From Pseudomonas sp. GM21 (GTDB lineage Bacteria; Pseudomonadota; Gammaproteobacteria; Pseudomonadales; Pseudomonadaceae): a stretch of 64,000 nucleotides of DNA. Under the pieces are notes generated by a model. That model made no database searches, was not told where the DNA came from, and saw only the letters and a list, made by a program, of their open reading frames with translations. Where the stretch lies: positions 1 to 64,000 of the forward strand of contig NZ_AKJS01000038.1 in the NCBI RefSeq assembly GCF_000282215.1. Reading direction: 5' to 3'. Each line of letters starts with the position of its first letter. Position 1 is the stretch's first letter. Shown here in pieces: positions 53,730-63,111 of this stretch. The position numbers were made by a program, and so were the translations under genes.

Positions 53730-54608
53730 TTAAACCAGGACGCCGGACTGGCGCATGGCCTGTCGCAGCGGTTCGTGACAGGCCGCACTGAGCCAGGTGA
53801 GCGGCAGACGAATACCGTCCGGCATCAAGCCCATTTCATGCAGTGCCCATTTCACGGGAATAGGGTTGGATTCGATAAACAGGGTTTTATTGAGCGGCAT
53901 CAGCTTTTCGTGGATCGCGCGGGCGGTCACGGCGTCGCCTTTCAGGGCCGCGTTGCACAGGTCGCTCATGTCGCGCGGCGCGACGTTGGCGGTGACCGAT
54001 ATGTTGCCTTTACCGCCAAGCAGCATCAGCTCGACTGCGGTGGCGTCGTCACCGGATAGCACCACGAAATCTTCGCTCACGCCATCAATGATGGCTTTAG
54101 CACGGCTCAGGTCGCCGGTGGCTTCCTTGATGCCAATGATATTTTTCACGGTCGACAGGCGGATCACGGTTTCGGTCAGCATGTCGCACGCTGTACGGCC
54201 GGGCACGTTGTAGAGAATTTGCGGGATATCGACAGCTTCGGCGATGGCCTTGAAGTGCTGGTACAGGCCTTCCTGGGTCGGCTTGTTGTAATACGGAGTC
54301 ACCAGCAGGCAAGCGTCGGCACCGGCGATCTTCGCATTGGTGGTCAGCTCGATGGCTTCGCGAGTCGAGTTCGCGCCAGTCCCGGCGATCACCGGAATGC
54401 GCCCTGCAACCTGCTTGACCACGTAACGAATCACTTCGATGTGCTCGTTCACGTCGAGGGTGGCCGATTCACCTGTAGTGCCGACCGCCACGATGGCGTG
54501 GGTGCCGTTTTGCAGGTGAAAGTCCACCAGTTTGCTCAGGCTGTCCCAGTCAAGACGACCTTGTGCATCCATGGGTGTGACCAGTGCCACCATACTGCCC
54601 GCAATCAT
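53730..54608 (-). CDS. dapA: 4-hydroxy-tetrahydrodipicolinate synthase
   Basis: ATG 54608 (GGCAGGAGCGG-type site upstream) gives 292 residues. Catalytic residues are in place: Thr44-Thr45 (GTTGES), Tyr133 (YNVPGRT), Schiff-base Lys161 ([10 protein letters not shown]). First step of lysine/diaminopimelate synthesis from pyruvate and aspartate semialdehyde. First gene of the four-gene unit. Confidence 0.97.
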   Translation of the reverse strand: MIAGSMVALVTPMDAQGRLDWDSLSKLVDFHLQNGTHAIVAVGTTGESATLDVNEHIEVIRYVVKQVAGRIPVIAGTGANSTREAIELTTNAKIAGADACLLVTPYYNKPTQEGLYQHFKAIAEAVDIPQILYNVPGRTACDMLTETVIRLSTVKNIIGIKEATGDLSRAKAIIDGVSEDFVVLSGDDATAVELMLLGGKGNISVTANVAPRDMSDLCNAALKGDAVTARAIHEKLMPLNKTLFIESNPIPVKWALHEMGLMPDGIRLPLTWLSAACHEPLRQAMRQSGVLV

Positions 54609-54935
54609 GCAACCGCTCCTGCCGGAAAAAGAGAGCCGTAATGGTACTGGCGCCAAGATGCTTGTACAAGCGAAGTACTGCGCTGCCGCCATTCCCCTTG
54701 GCGCTGCTTTTCGCTACCCTTCAGACTTTGATCGGTACTGATAAGCTCGTACGCCAGTTTCCAGCCTCCATTTACGGCATCACAAGCCCCGATCCAGCGT
54801 TGCCACCCCTCGCTCCTGCCTCACTGGAGCATGTTGCAACCTTGTGGCCCGGGTTTTCTGAATTCGCATCCGCAGGCTCGTTCCCGGAAAAAAGCCCTTA
54901 GACGTATCGACCGCTCATCGCTTTAGGAATGCTGC
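54609..54935. other. Intergenic region between divergent dapA and gcvR-like genes
   Basis: It has no gene. It must contain the divergent promoters; TTGATCGGTACTGATAAGCT around 54728-54747 is the only promoter-like stretch I noticed and it is not convincing. Confidence 0.4.
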
Positions 54936-55496
54936 ATGTCCACCCCCACAGTTCGCGAACAATTCCTTGTCATCAGTGCCCTCGGCGCCAACCCCATGGA
55001 GCTGACTAACGTCCTGTGCCGCGCCAGCCATGAAAACCGCTGCGCCGTGGTCACTTCCCGCCTGACCCGTCATGGCGAGTGCAGTGCGTTGATCCTCGAG
55101 ATTTCCGGCAGCTGGGACGCCCTGGCGCGCCTGGAAGGCAGCCTGTCGAGCCTCTCCAAAAAGCATGCGTTCACCGTCAATGTGGTGCGTAGCGCGGCGC
55201 TGGAGAATCGTCCTCAGGCGCTGCCTTATGTGGCTTATGTCAGCTCGGCCTATCGCTCGGACATCATCAACGAGCTGTGTCAGTTCTTCATGGACCACAA
55301 CGTCGAGCTGGAAAACCTGACCTGCGACACGTATCAGGCACCGCAAACCGGCGGCACCATGCTCAACGCCACGTTTACCGTGACGTTGCCGGCCGGCGTG
55401 CAAATCAGCTGGCTGCGCGATCAGTTCCTGGATTTCGCAGATGCGCTGAATCTGGATGCCCTGATTGAACCGTGGCGCCCACAAAACCCAATGTAA
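54936..55496 (+). CDS. gcvR: GcvR-like ACT-domain protein
   Basis: 186 residues forming two ACT domains (about 10-85, FLVISALGANPMELTNVLCR; and 95-175, YVAYVSSAYRSDIINELCQF). Resembles GcvR, which restrains the activator GcvA of the glycine cleavage genes. No gcvA or gcv genes in the window. Directly followed (10 bases) by bcp. Confidence 0.83.
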   Translation: MSTPTVREQFLVISALGANPMELTNVLCRASHENRCAVVTSRLTRHGECSALILEISGSWDALARLEGSLSSLSKKHAFTVNVVRSAALENRPQALPYVAYVSSAYRSDIINELCQFFMDHNVELENLTCDTYQAPQTGGTMLNATFTVTLPAGVQISWLRDQFLDFADALNLDALIEPWRPQNPM

Positions 55497-55506
55497 GGAA
55501 GCTTTC

Positions 55507-55980
55507 ATGGCCGTTGCCATCGACCAACCGGTCGCCGACTTCGAAGCACCCGCCACCAATGGACAGACCGTCAGCCTCGCGGGCCTTAAAGGCAAGCAGG
55601 TAGTGATTTACTTCTACCCGAAGGACAGCACGCCAGGCTGCACGACCGAAGGTCAGGGCTTTCGCGATCAACTTGAGGCTTTTAAAGCGGCGAACACCGA
55701 AGTGTTTGGCGTTTCGCGCGACAGCCTCAAGTCCCATGAGAACTTCAAGGCCAAGCAGGCGTTCACCTTCGAGCTGATCAGCGACAAGGAAGAAGCACTT
55801 TGCCTGTTGTTTGATGTGATCAAGCTGAAGAAACTGTATGGCAAGGAATACATGGGCGTTGATCGCAGCACATTCCTGATCGACAAGGACGGTGTCCTGC
55901 GTCAGGAATGGCGTGGCGTGAAGGTGCCGGGGCATGTGGATACGGTATTGGCGGCTGCTCAGGCCCTCGACAAAACCTGA
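55507..55980 (+). CDS. bcp: Bcp/PrxQ peroxiredoxin lacking the nearby resolving Cys
   Basis: 157 residues; GGGAAGCTTTC-like site before ATG 55507. Peroxidatic Cys45 lies in YPKDSTPGCTTEGQGFRD. The usual resolving cysteine at position 50 (CxxxxC) is Gln; another Cys occurs at 99. It reduces hydroperoxides with thioredoxin or as a 1-Cys enzyme. Probably cotranscribed with the gcvR-like gene, an order shared with P. aeruginosa. Confidence 0.9.
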   Translation: MAVAIDQPVADFEAPATNGQTVSLAGLKGKQVVIYFYPKDSTPGCTTEGQGFRDQLEAFKAANTEVFGVSRDSLKSHENFKAKQAFTFELISDKEEALCLLFDVIKLKKLYGKEYMGVDRSTFLIDKDGVLRQEWRGVKVPGHVDTVLAAAQALDKT

Positions 55981-56009
55981 TTGATTGGGTGCCTGTTCAG
56001 ACGCCTTCC

Positions 56010-56087
56010 CGAGCAGGCTCGGTCCCACCTTGGTTTTGTGTTCACCACAAATCACCTGTGGGTGCGAGCCTGCTCGCGAAGAGGCCC
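56010..56087. repeat. Degenerate REP pair
   Basis: CGAGCAGGCTCGGTCCCACC and CACCTGTGGGTGCGAGCCTG are diverged REP arms in the opposite relative orientation to the doublets at 220 and 27521, located between convergent bcp and the permease-like gene. Confidence 0.7.
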
Positions 56088-56117
56088 TTTGCCTCACCTC
56101 ATTTTCCAGAATGATGC

Positions 56118-57191
56118 TTAAAGCAGCGGCGCGACCTCTGGCTCCTTGCGCGGCCACGCATCCAGCACGGCTTTGAACAGCGTCGCCAGCGGAATCGCAA
56201 AGAACACCCCCCAAAATCCCCACAACCCGCCAAACAACAGCACCGCGCAAATGATCGCTACCGGGTGCAGGTTGACCGCCTCCGAAAACAGCAACGGCAC
56301 CAGCACGTTGCCGTCCAGCACCTGAATAATTCCGTAGACCGCCATCAAATAGATGAACTGATCGCTCCAACCCCATTGGAACAGCGCAATCAGCATGACC
56401 GGCACGGTCACCACCACAGTGCCGACGTAAGGCACCACCACCGAGACGCCCACCAGCAAAGCCAACAACGCTGCGTAGTTGAGCCCGAGAACAACGAAGC
56501 CGATGTAGGTCACACCACCACAGATGAAAATCTCGATGACCTTGCCGCGAATATAGTTGGCGATCTGCCGGTTCATTTCGTGAGCGACGCGAGTGATCAG
56601 CGCCCGCTCACGGGGCAGATACCCGCGTACCCACTGGCCGATCATTTCCCGATCTTTCAGAAAGAAGAACACCAGAATCGGCACCAGAACAAGGTAGATC
56701 ATGATGTTCACCAGCAGCGGCAGACTCGACAGTGAAAACGTCAGCGCCCATTGGCCGAACTTGCCGATCTCGCCGCGCGCCACTTCGATGAACTGCAAAA
56801 CTTGTTCATCGGACACCATGTGCGGGTAGCGCTCGGGCAACAGCAATAACAACGACTGCCATTTTGCGAGCATGCCGGGTAGTTCGTTGAACAGAGTAAG
56901 CAATTGATGCCAGAGCAATGGCACCAAGACAATCAAAAAGACCAGCAGCGCCCCCATGAACAGCGCGAAGACCAGTCCCACCGCCACACCGCCGGGCATG
57001 CGCAAGCGCTCGAGGGTGGTCACCAGGCCTTGCATGAGATACGCCAGCACCATCCCGGCCAGTACCGGCGCGAGCATGCCCCCCAAGGTGAGCACGGCGG
57101 TGAATGCCAGAAACAGCAGCACCGCCAGCACTACGGCTTCTTCGTCGGAAAAGTAGCGCTGAACCCAGTCGCGTAACACTTTGAACATCAA
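56118..57191 (-). CDS. AI-2E transporter (PerM) family membrane protein
   Basis: 357 residues with about eight membrane helices and the family-typical central cytoplasmic/periplasmic insertion (about 110-160). VLVFFFLKDREMIGQWVRGY and IRGKVIEIFICGGVTYIGF are conserved. Family members export diverse solutes; transport of AI-2 itself is not implied. Followed upstream by tusA-like gene with a 28-base gap, probably one transcript. Confidence 0.85.
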   Translation of the reverse strand: MMFKVLRDWVQRYFSDEEAVVLAVLLFLAFTAVLTLGGMLAPVLAGMVLAYLMQGLVTTLERLRMPGGVAVGLVFALFMGALLVFLIVLVPLLWHQLLTLFNELPGMLAKWQSLLLLLPERYPHMVSDEQVLQFIEVARGEIGKFGQWALTFSLSSLPLLVNIMIYLVLVPILVFFFLKDREMIGQWVRGYLPRERALITRVAHEMNRQIANYIRGKVIEIFICGGVTYIGFVVLGLNYAALLALLVGVSVVVPYVGTVVVTVPVMLIALFQWGWSDQFIYLMAVYGIIQVLDGNVLVPLLFSEAVNLHPVAIICAVLLFGGLWGFWGVFFAIPLATLFKAVLDAWPRKEPEVAPLL

Positions 57192-57219
57192 TATTCCTTA
57201 GGAACGAACGCAGCAGGTT

Positions 57220-57459
57220 TCAGGCTTTTTTTAACCAGTAGCGGTAAACACCCGCCTCATCTTCTTCACGAAGCAGCGTATGACCGGACAATCGGGCAAA
57301 GGTGCGGAAGTCGCGCTGAGAACCGGCATCCGTGGCGATCACCTTGAGCACCGCGCCACTGGCCAGGCGATTGAGTTCCAGCTTGGCCTTGAGCAACGGC
57401 AACGGACAATTCAGGCCGCTGGCGTCCAGTTCGGCATCATGGGCTACAGCGTCGGTCAT
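57220..57459 (-). CDS. tusA: TusA-like sulfur carrier
   Basis: 79 residues with the CPxP motif LDASGLNCPLPLLKAKLELN (active Cys18), the hallmark of TusA. It relays sulfur for tRNA thiolation or molybdenum cofactor work; the P. aeruginosa protein in the same neighbourhood has been tied to molybdenum homeostasis. First gene of the pair with the PerM-family gene. Confidence 0.92.
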   Translation of the reverse strand: MTDAVAHDAELDASGLNCPLPLLKAKLELNRLASGAVLKVIATDAGSQRDFRTFARLSGHTLLREEDEAGVYRYWLKKA

Positions 57460-57556
57460 TACTTCACTCCTGGCACGTCGTTGAGAGGCTTAGAATATCT
57501 GGTCGCAAGCCCAGTGTCCGGCTACAGTAAGGACTTTGTCGACTAAGGCTTTGTGC

Positions 57557-58990
57557 ATGACTTTTTTGCGCCCTACCCTGCTGACGCTCGCTTGCCTGCT
57601 TGCCTCACCGGGCTTCGCCGACGACCTGCCGTCACTTGGCGACGCCAGTTCTGCCATCGTCTCGCCGCAACAGGAATATCAGCTAGGCCGTGCCTGGCTG
57701 GCGCTATTGCGCAGCCAGGTCTCGCAGCTCAACGATCCACAGCTCAAGAATTACGTCGAATCCAGCGTTTACCGATTGCTCGAAACCAGCCAGGTGAATG
57801 ACCGGCGGCTGGAATTCATCCTGATCAATAGCCCGCAACTCAACGCCTTTGCGGCGCCGGGCGGGATTGTCGGGGTCAACGGCGGCTTGTTCCTCAATGC
57901 GCAGACCGAGGGCGAGTACGCGTCGGTTATGGCTCACGAGTTGGCTCACTTGTCGCAACGTCACTTTGCCCGTGGCATTGAAGCCCAGCAGCGCATGCAA
58001 GTGCCGATGATGGCCGCCTTGCTGGCCGGGATCGTGATTGCGGCAGCCGGAGGTGGCAATGCCGGGATGGCGGCCATTGCAGGTAGTCAAGCGGCGGCGA
58101 TCCAGGAGCAACGGCGGTTCTCGCGCCAGAACGAACAGGAAGCCGACCGCATCGGCATTCTCAATATGGAAAAAGCCGGTTACGACCCGCGCTCGATGCC
58201 ATCCATGTTTGAACGTTTGGCGCGCCAGTACCGTTTCGACGCCAAGCCGCCGGAATTTCTGATGACTCACCCGGTCACCGAGTCTCGAATCGCCGACACC
58301 CGCAACCGCGCGGAACAGGCCCCACAGGGTGGCATCGAAGACACCATGCGGTATCAGCTGATTCGTGCCCGAGTCCAGTTGTACTATGAAGAAACCCCCG
58401 GCTTGGGCGCCAAGCGCTTCCGTGCCATGCTTGATGAAAACCCGAAAAATGATGTTGCACGCTATGGTTTGGCAATTGCCCAAATCAAGGGCGGCCGGTT
58501 GAACGAGGCTCGGGAGAACCTAAAACTGCTGCTGGAAAAATCGCCGAACGAGATCATCTATAACCTGGCGCAGATCGATCTGGACATGACCAACAGTCGC
58601 CTGCCGGATGCTCAATCTCGCGTCGACCGGATGCTCGCTCAGTACCCTGGTAACTACCCGCTCAATCAGATACGAATCGATTTGCTGCTGAAACAGGACC
58701 GCACTGCCGATGCTGAGAAGGCACTGGAAGGTTTGCTCAAGACGCGTCCTGACGATCCGGACGTGTGGTATCAGGTAGCCGAAACTCGCGGCCTGTCGGG
58801 CAACATCATCGGCCTGCATCAGGCTCGGGCAGAGTACTTTGCGTTGGTCGGCGACTATCGCCAGGCCATTCAGCAACTGGATTTCGCCAAGCGCAAGGCC
58901 GGCACCAACTTCCCACTATCGTCGCGCATCGATGCGCGTCAACGTGAGCTGATGGAACAGGAGCGCATGATCAAGGACATGATGGGCTGA
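57557..58990 (+). CDS. bepA: M48 metalloprotease with TPR repeats, BepA-like
   Basis: 477 residues from ATG 57557: Sec signal peptide (LTLACLLASPGFA), peptidase M48 domain with HELAH (127-131) and third ligand Glu193 in ExxAD, then TPR-like helices (about 290-450). BepA checks outer-membrane protein assembly in the periplasm. A terminator follows. Confidence 0.9.
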   Translation: MTFLRPTLLTLACLLASPGFADDLPSLGDASSAIVSPQQEYQLGRAWLALLRSQVSQLNDPQLKNYVESSVYRLLETSQVNDRRLEFILINSPQLNAFAAPGGIVGVNGGLFLNAQTEGEYASVMAHELAHLSQRHFARGIEAQQRMQVPMMAALLAGIVIAAAGGGNAGMAAIAGSQAAAIQEQRRFSRQNEQEADRIGILNMEKAGYDPRSMPSMFERLARQYRFDAKPPEFLMTHPVTESRIADTRNRAEQAPQGGIEDTMRYQLIRARVQLYYEETPGLGAKRFRAMLDENPKNDVARYGLAIAQIKGGRLNEARENLKLLLEKSPNEIIYNLAQIDLDMTNSRLPDAQSRVDRMLAQYPGNYPLNQIRIDLLLKQDRTADAEKALEGLLKTRPDDPDVWYQVAETRGLSGNIIGLHQARAEYFALVGDYRQAIQQLDFAKRKAGTNFPLSSRIDARQRELMEQERMIKDMMG

Positions 58991-59012
58991 CTTTCAGCGG
59001 TAAAATGCGAGT

Positions 59013-59047
59013 AAAAAAAACCGCCTCTTTCGAGGCGGTTTTTTTAT
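59013..59047. terminator. Bidirectional rho-independent terminator between bepA and mucD
   Basis: AAAAAAAACCGCCTC-TTTC-GAGGCGGTTTTTTT, an 8-bp GC-rich stem with A and T runs on either side, serving both convergent genes. Confidence 0.95.
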
Positions 59048-59063
59048 TCAGCCAACAACCGGC

Positions 59064-60491
59064 TTAATCAGCCAGTTTGAAGGTGATGAAGCTGGCACGA
59101 CCCTGGCGCAGAACCCGCATCGAAACCGAACGGTTCTTCGGCAGCGCCTTGGCAATGTCGGTGAACTCCTTGCTGGAGCCAATGGCCTGATTGTTCAGAT
59201 GAGTGATGATGTCGCCAGGCTGCAAACCGATCAGGGAGGCAGGGCCCTCCTGAACTTCCTTGATCACCACACCACCTTTGAGGTCGTAGGTTTTCTTCTG
59301 CTCATCGGTCAGTTCGGTAACGGAAACGCCCAAACGATTACTGCTGATTTCAACGCCCGATTTAGGCATCGCAACCGTATCTTTGTCTTCGTCTGGAATC
59401 GCGCCAACCGTTAGCTCGACGTTCTTGCGCTTGCCTTCGCGAATCACTTCAAGATTGGCCTTGGAGCCCGCTTTCAGAGCGCCCACCAGGTGTGGCAAAT
59501 CCGCCGACATGATAATTGGCTGACCGTTCATGCTCAGAATAACATCGCCGACTTGCAAGCCACCCTTGGCAGCCGGACCGTCGTCCTGGATCTGGGCCAC
59601 CAGTGCACCGGCCGGCTTCTCAAGACCAAAGGACTCAGCCAGGTCCTTGTTCACTTCCTGAATCACCACTCCCAACCAGCCACGGCTGACTTTGCCGCCA
59701 TCTTTGAGTTGATTGGAAACATCCATGGCGACATCGATAGGGATCGCGAACGACACACCCATGAAGCCCCCGGAGCGGGTATAGATTTGCGAGTTGATTC
59801 CGACCACCTCGCCATTCAGGTTGAACAGCGGACCGCCAGAGTTACCCGGGTTGATCGGCACGTCGGTCTGGATGAACGGCACATAGTTTTCGTTCGGCAG
59901 ACTGCGCCCGATGGCACTGATAATGCCTTGTGTCACGGTATGGTCGAAACCAAACGGCGAACCGATGGCGACAACCCACTGACCGGCTTTCAGGTCCTGG
60001 GATTTACCGAGTTTGAGAACCGGCAGGTCCTTGCCTTCGATCTTCAGCAACGCCACGTCGGAGCGTGGATCGGTGCCGACCAGTTTGGCTTTCAGTTCAC
60101 TGCGATCAGCGAGACGCACGAGGATTTCGTCGGCGTCGGCAATCACATGGTTGTTGGTCAGGATATAACCATCAGGCGAGATGATGAAACCCGAGCCCAG
60201 AGACTGAGCTTCTCGCTGGCGATCACCTCGAGGCGAACGCGGCTGTTGAGGCATACCCCTTTCAAAGAACTCGCGCAGCGCTGGCGGCAAGCCTTCAAGA
60301 TCCGGCATTTGCCCGGAGACTTTGCGATCAGGCAGTTTCTGTGTGGTACTGATGTTCACCACGGCAGGCGAGGCTTGCTCGACGATCTGGGTGAAATCAG
60401 GCAATTCGACTGCTTGAGCAGTTACCGCCTGGCCGAGGACCAGCACGGTGGAAAAAATGGCGAGGTAAGACTTTAAGCGTGGAATCGACAT
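59064..60491 (-). CDS. mucD: DegP/Do-family periplasmic serine protease MucD
   Basis: ATG 60491 gives 475 residues: signal peptide (SYLAIFSTVLVLGQAVTAQA), trypsin-like domain with His115 (TNNHVI), Asp145 (SDVALL) and Ser218 (GNSGGP), and two PDZ domains (about 260-350 and 385-470). It degrades misfolded periplasmic proteins and dampens AlgU activation. It lies 176 bases from mucB with no mucC gene between. Confidence 0.95.
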   Translation of the reverse strand: MSIPRLKSYLAIFSTVLVLGQAVTAQAVELPDFTQIVEQASPAVVNISTTQKLPDRKVSGQMPDLEGLPPALREFFERGMPQQPRSPRGDRQREAQSLGSGFIISPDGYILTNNHVIADADEILVRLADRSELKAKLVGTDPRSDVALLKIEGKDLPVLKLGKSQDLKAGQWVVAIGSPFGFDHTVTQGIISAIGRSLPNENYVPFIQTDVPINPGNSGGPLFNLNGEVVGINSQIYTRSGGFMGVSFAIPIDVAMDVSNQLKDGGKVSRGWLGVVIQEVNKDLAESFGLEKPAGALVAQIQDDGPAAKGGLQVGDVILSMNGQPIIMSADLPHLVGALKAGSKANLEVIREGKRKNVELTVGAIPDEDKDTVAMPKSGVEISSNRLGVSVTELTDEQKKTYDLKGGVVIKEVQEGPASLIGLQPGDIITHLNNQAIGSSKEFTDIAKALPKNRSVSMRVLRQGRASFITFKLAD

Positions 60492-60605
60492 ACGGCTCCC
60501 GTTACGACGAGCATGGTTAAGCGATATGGAGCAAGGGACACCGGGAACAATACGCCGGTATTTTTGTTCCGGAAACAACAAAAGGCCAGAGCCGAGAAAC
60601 TCTAA

Positions 60606-60634
60606 CCTATAGAAAAATTCAGGATTATTTGCAA
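60606..60634 (-). promoter_or_regulatory. Candidate sigma-70 promoter for mucD
   Basis: On the minus strand TTGCAA, 17 bases, TATAGG lies about 115 bases before the mucD ATG, inside the mucB-mucD gap. This would give mucD its own transcription apart from algU. Confidence 0.55.
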
Positions 60635-60667
60635 ATTGAAATGCTCACCAAACATTTCGCCACTTCA

Positions 60668-61624
60668 CTACTTGGTTGCAGTCGCATCAGTGCGCATCGA
60701 TAACGCAATCCGTTCAGCAGTGCCTATCGGGATCTCACCCACCACAGTCACCATCATTTCGCCTTGAGGTGTGGTCAGACGCCGGGATACTGCGGCAGTC
60801 GGGCCCAACTGAGTGCGAGTGTCCGTCACGGTTGCGCCATTCAATGGTTCAAGGAATACCGAGAAACGCGCCAGGCCATCGTCATACATCAAACTGTTGA
60901 CCTGGGTTTTGGTCTGCGGGTCCTTTCGAGCACTGCTGCTGGTCAACTCGAAACCGGGTGGCAACCAATCCGAATGCCAGACTTGGGCCGTTTTAACGGC
61001 GGACGCCTTGTCACTGTCGAGGGTGACAACCTTGCAATCGTCGCCTGCCTGCAAGTCGCTGTCGGAGGGCACCTTGGCGGTGTCCAGTTGCGTAAACTGG
61101 AATCGCTCCAGCAATTGCCCTTTGTCATTGAGCAGCAATGACTTGAGAGGCAGGCCGGTCTCTTTATCCAGATGAAGCTCAAATCCGTATCGGTGCTGAT
61201 CACGTGGCATCAGCGAAACAATCACTGCCGCACGCCCAGCCACCCGCGACTTGCCGATGACGGCAATGTCGTACCAATTCTTTAACTTTTGTGGATCCAG
61301 TGCACGAGCAGCAGAGTTGGGTGAATCCCCCAGTCCTGCTATCAGAGTGCCGCTGACGCATTGAGTATGCCCATCAATGCGCACGACTTCCTGCGCCGAG
61401 CCATCGAGCTGGAGTAAACGCTCTCGGACTTTGCCATCCTGGACGCGATGCCAGATGTTATGGGTAGAAAAACTACCGTTACGCTCGTAGACGAAAGTAC
61501 CGCGAAAGCTTTGCTGTTGCTCGGCCTGCCCCATACGGGCCAACCAGTCCTGGGCTTCATCTGCGTGGGCTGGAACAACAAACCAGCCTGCGAGCAGAAG
61601 CGAGAATAGAGGTATGGAGCGCAT
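60668..61624 (-). CDS. mucB: Sigma-E regulatory protein MucB/RseB
   Basis: 318 residues with signal peptide (LFSLLLAGWFVVPAHA), N-terminal LolA-like domain (about 22-195) and a smaller C-terminal domain (about 205-310, GDCKVV to the end). It binds the periplasmic part of MucA and shields it from proteolysis, so AlgU stays sequestered. Eight bases from mucA. Confidence 0.95.
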   Translation of the reverse strand: MRSIPLFSLLLAGWFVVPAHADEAQDWLARMGQAEQQQSFRGTFVYERNGSFSTHNIWHRVQDGKVRERLLQLDGSAQEVVRIDGHTQCVSGTLIAGLGDSPNSAARALDPQKLKNWYDIAVIGKSRVAGRAAVIVSLMPRDQHRYGFELHLDKETGLPLKSLLLNDKGQLLERFQFTQLDTAKVPSDSDLQAGDDCKVVTLDSDKASAVKTAQVWHSDWLPPGFELTSSSARKDPQTKTQVNSLMYDDGLARFSVFLEPLNGATVTDTRTQLGPTAAVSRRLTTPQGEMMVTVVGEIPIGTAERIALSMRTDATATK

Positions 61625-61632
61625 GATCCTCC

Positions 61633-62220
61633 TTAACGGTTTTCCAGGCTTGCTGCACGAGCATAAGGCAGCGCACTTTCAGTGCCTTTTAATGCAGCTT
61701 GTTGAGCATGTTGGCGCAAGTAGCCTGGCAAACGCTGATCATGCCAGCCCGGCTGACCTTGCAATACACCGTTGGCCATAGGGCCAGTGGCATCCGAACT
61801 CTCATTGTAGCCTGCTAATACAGCGGGGCCTTTAACTTGCGGAACGGCCAGACCCGGTTGACTGGATTGCTGAGCCAGTTCGACACCAGCGATCTCGTCC
61901 TGGTTGTACAAACGAACGCCAGCCAGTACAGCAAGAGTGACCGAAGCGGCAACTGCCAGACGACCCAGGCTGCGCCATGGACCACGGGAGGCTTTTGCCG
62001 GTACGGCTTCGTCGGCCAACGCAGCAGACACTGCCGCAGCGATATCCAGGCGTGGAAGCAGCAAGTCTTTGTGCATGACTGCCCGAGCGATTTGATAACG
62101 AGCCCAGGTCTCACGGGTTTCAACATCGTCAAGGGCGTTTAATACCCGACGCAATTCCAGTTCGTCCGCTTCGTTATCCATCACTGCGGACAGCGATTCC
62201 TGCAGGGCTTCACGACTCAT
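61633..62220 (-). CDS. mucA: Anti-sigma factor MucA
   Basis: 195 residues (194 in P. aeruginosa). MSREALQESLSAVMDNEADE is the AlgU-binding domain (about 1-75), one membrane helix follows (about 84-104, LAVAASVTLAVLAGVRLYN), then the periplasmic part that MucB holds. The frame is intact, so no mucoidy-type truncation is seen. Confidence 0.96.
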   Translation of the reverse strand: MSREALQESLSAVMDNEADELELRRVLNALDDVETRETWARYQIARAVMHKDLLLPRLDIAAAVSAALADEAVPAKASRGPWRSLGRLAVAASVTLAVLAGVRLYNQDEIAGVELAQQSSQPGLAVPQVKGPAVLAGYNESSDATGPMANGVLQGQPGWHDQRLPGYLRQHAQQAALKGTESALPYARAASLENR

Positions 62221-62250
62221 GGCGTTCCTCTCTTGGCTATCGCCGCTGTC

Positions 62251-62832
62251 TCAGTTTTCCTGCAACAACGGCTGCAGGGCTTTATCGATGGCTTCCCGAG
62301 CGCGGAAAATCCGGGAGCGCACGGTACCCACCGGACACTGCATGACGGCTGCAATGTCCTCGTAACTCAGACCATCGAATTCACGTAAAGTTAAAGCCGT
62401 ACGCAAATCTTCTGGCAGTTGCTGAATGGTTCGATGGACGGTGCCTTCGATCTCATCCCGCAGCAACGCACGTTCTGGCGACTCGAGATCCTTGAGGCCA
62501 TGATCGCCATCGTAGAACTCTGCATCCTCGGAACTGACATCGCTATCCGGCGGCCGACGGCCGCGTGAAACCAGATAGTTTTTCGCCGTGTTGATGGCGA
62601 TGCGGTAAAGCCACGTATAAAACGCGCTGTCTCCGCGAAAATTTCCTAGGGCCCGGTAGGCCTTGATAAAGGCTTCCTGCGCCACATCCTGGGCTTCATG
62701 GGTGTCGTGCACAAAACGCACGATCAACCCGAGAATTTTGTGCTGGTATTTCAGCACTAGCAGATCGAAAGCTCGCTTGTCGCCACGCTGAACGCGCTCG
62801 ACCAGCTGCTGATCCTCTTCCTGGGTTAGCAT
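62251..62832 (-). CDS. algU: Extracytoplasmic sigma factor AlgU
   Basis: ATG 62832 gives 193 residues, exactly the AlgU length. Region 2 (about 20-90, DVAQEAFIKAYRALGNFRGD) and region 4 (about 130-185, LSYEDIAAVMQCPVGTVRSR) are intact. It directs envelope-stress and alginate gene expression. First gene of algU-mucA-mucB; two AlgU-type promoter candidates lie upstream, consistent with autoregulation. Confidence 0.97.
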   Translation of the reverse strand: MLTQEEDQQLVERVQRGDKRAFDLLVLKYQHKILGLIVRFVHDTHEAQDVAQEAFIKAYRALGNFRGDSAFYTWLYRIAINTAKNYLVSRGRRPPDSDVSSEDAEFYDGDHGLKDLESPERALLRDEIEGTVHRTIQQLPEDLRTALTLREFDGLSYEDIAAVMQCPVGTVRSRIFRAREAIDKALQPLLQEN

Positions 62833-62891
62833 GAACACTCCTCGATAAGCTCGGAGGAGGCTTGCATAACTGAACGACCAGACTTGCAAAC

Positions 62892-62918
62892 ATAGACTCG
62901 GGCTTTTCGCAAAAGTTC
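62892..62918 (-). promoter_or_regulatory. Proximal AlgU-type promoter of algU
   Basis: Minus strand: GAACTT, 16 bases, TCTAT, a close match to the AlgU consensus GAACTT-N16/17-TCTGA, about 60 bases before the algU ATG. Confidence 0.75.
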
Positions 62919-63083
62919 TCCCCTCCAAGCAAGTTTCCTGCGGGCTCTGATTTGGCACGCACGAAAAGCGCAGCGCGGGTTACCCGGCTGCGCGAATAAT
63001 CTTGTCATCGGATTCGCCAGCAAGGATCAAACCACAGATCCTGCCCTGAAGCCGACACTGTCCCTTGAATCTGGCAACCGTCT

Positions 63084-63111
63084 ATTGATCTTGGGCCTTT
63101 GGCAAAAGTTC
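63084..63111 (-). promoter_or_regulatory. Distal AlgU-type promoter candidate of algU
   Basis: Minus strand: GAACTT, 17 bases, TCAAT, about 250 bases before algU. The -35 is perfect, the -10 weaker than at the proximal site. The two -35 regions share GAACTTTTGC. Confidence 0.5.

Noticed and set aside
54600..54901. Plus-strand frames in the dapA-gcvR gap
   Set aside because: They overlap the dapA start and have no motif or start signal; the gap is better read as promoters.
62696..63023. Upstream extensions of algU to 62958 or beyond
   Set aside because: The 193-residue form from 62832 equals the known AlgU length, and the AlgU-type promoter at 62892-62918 would lie inside any longer gene.
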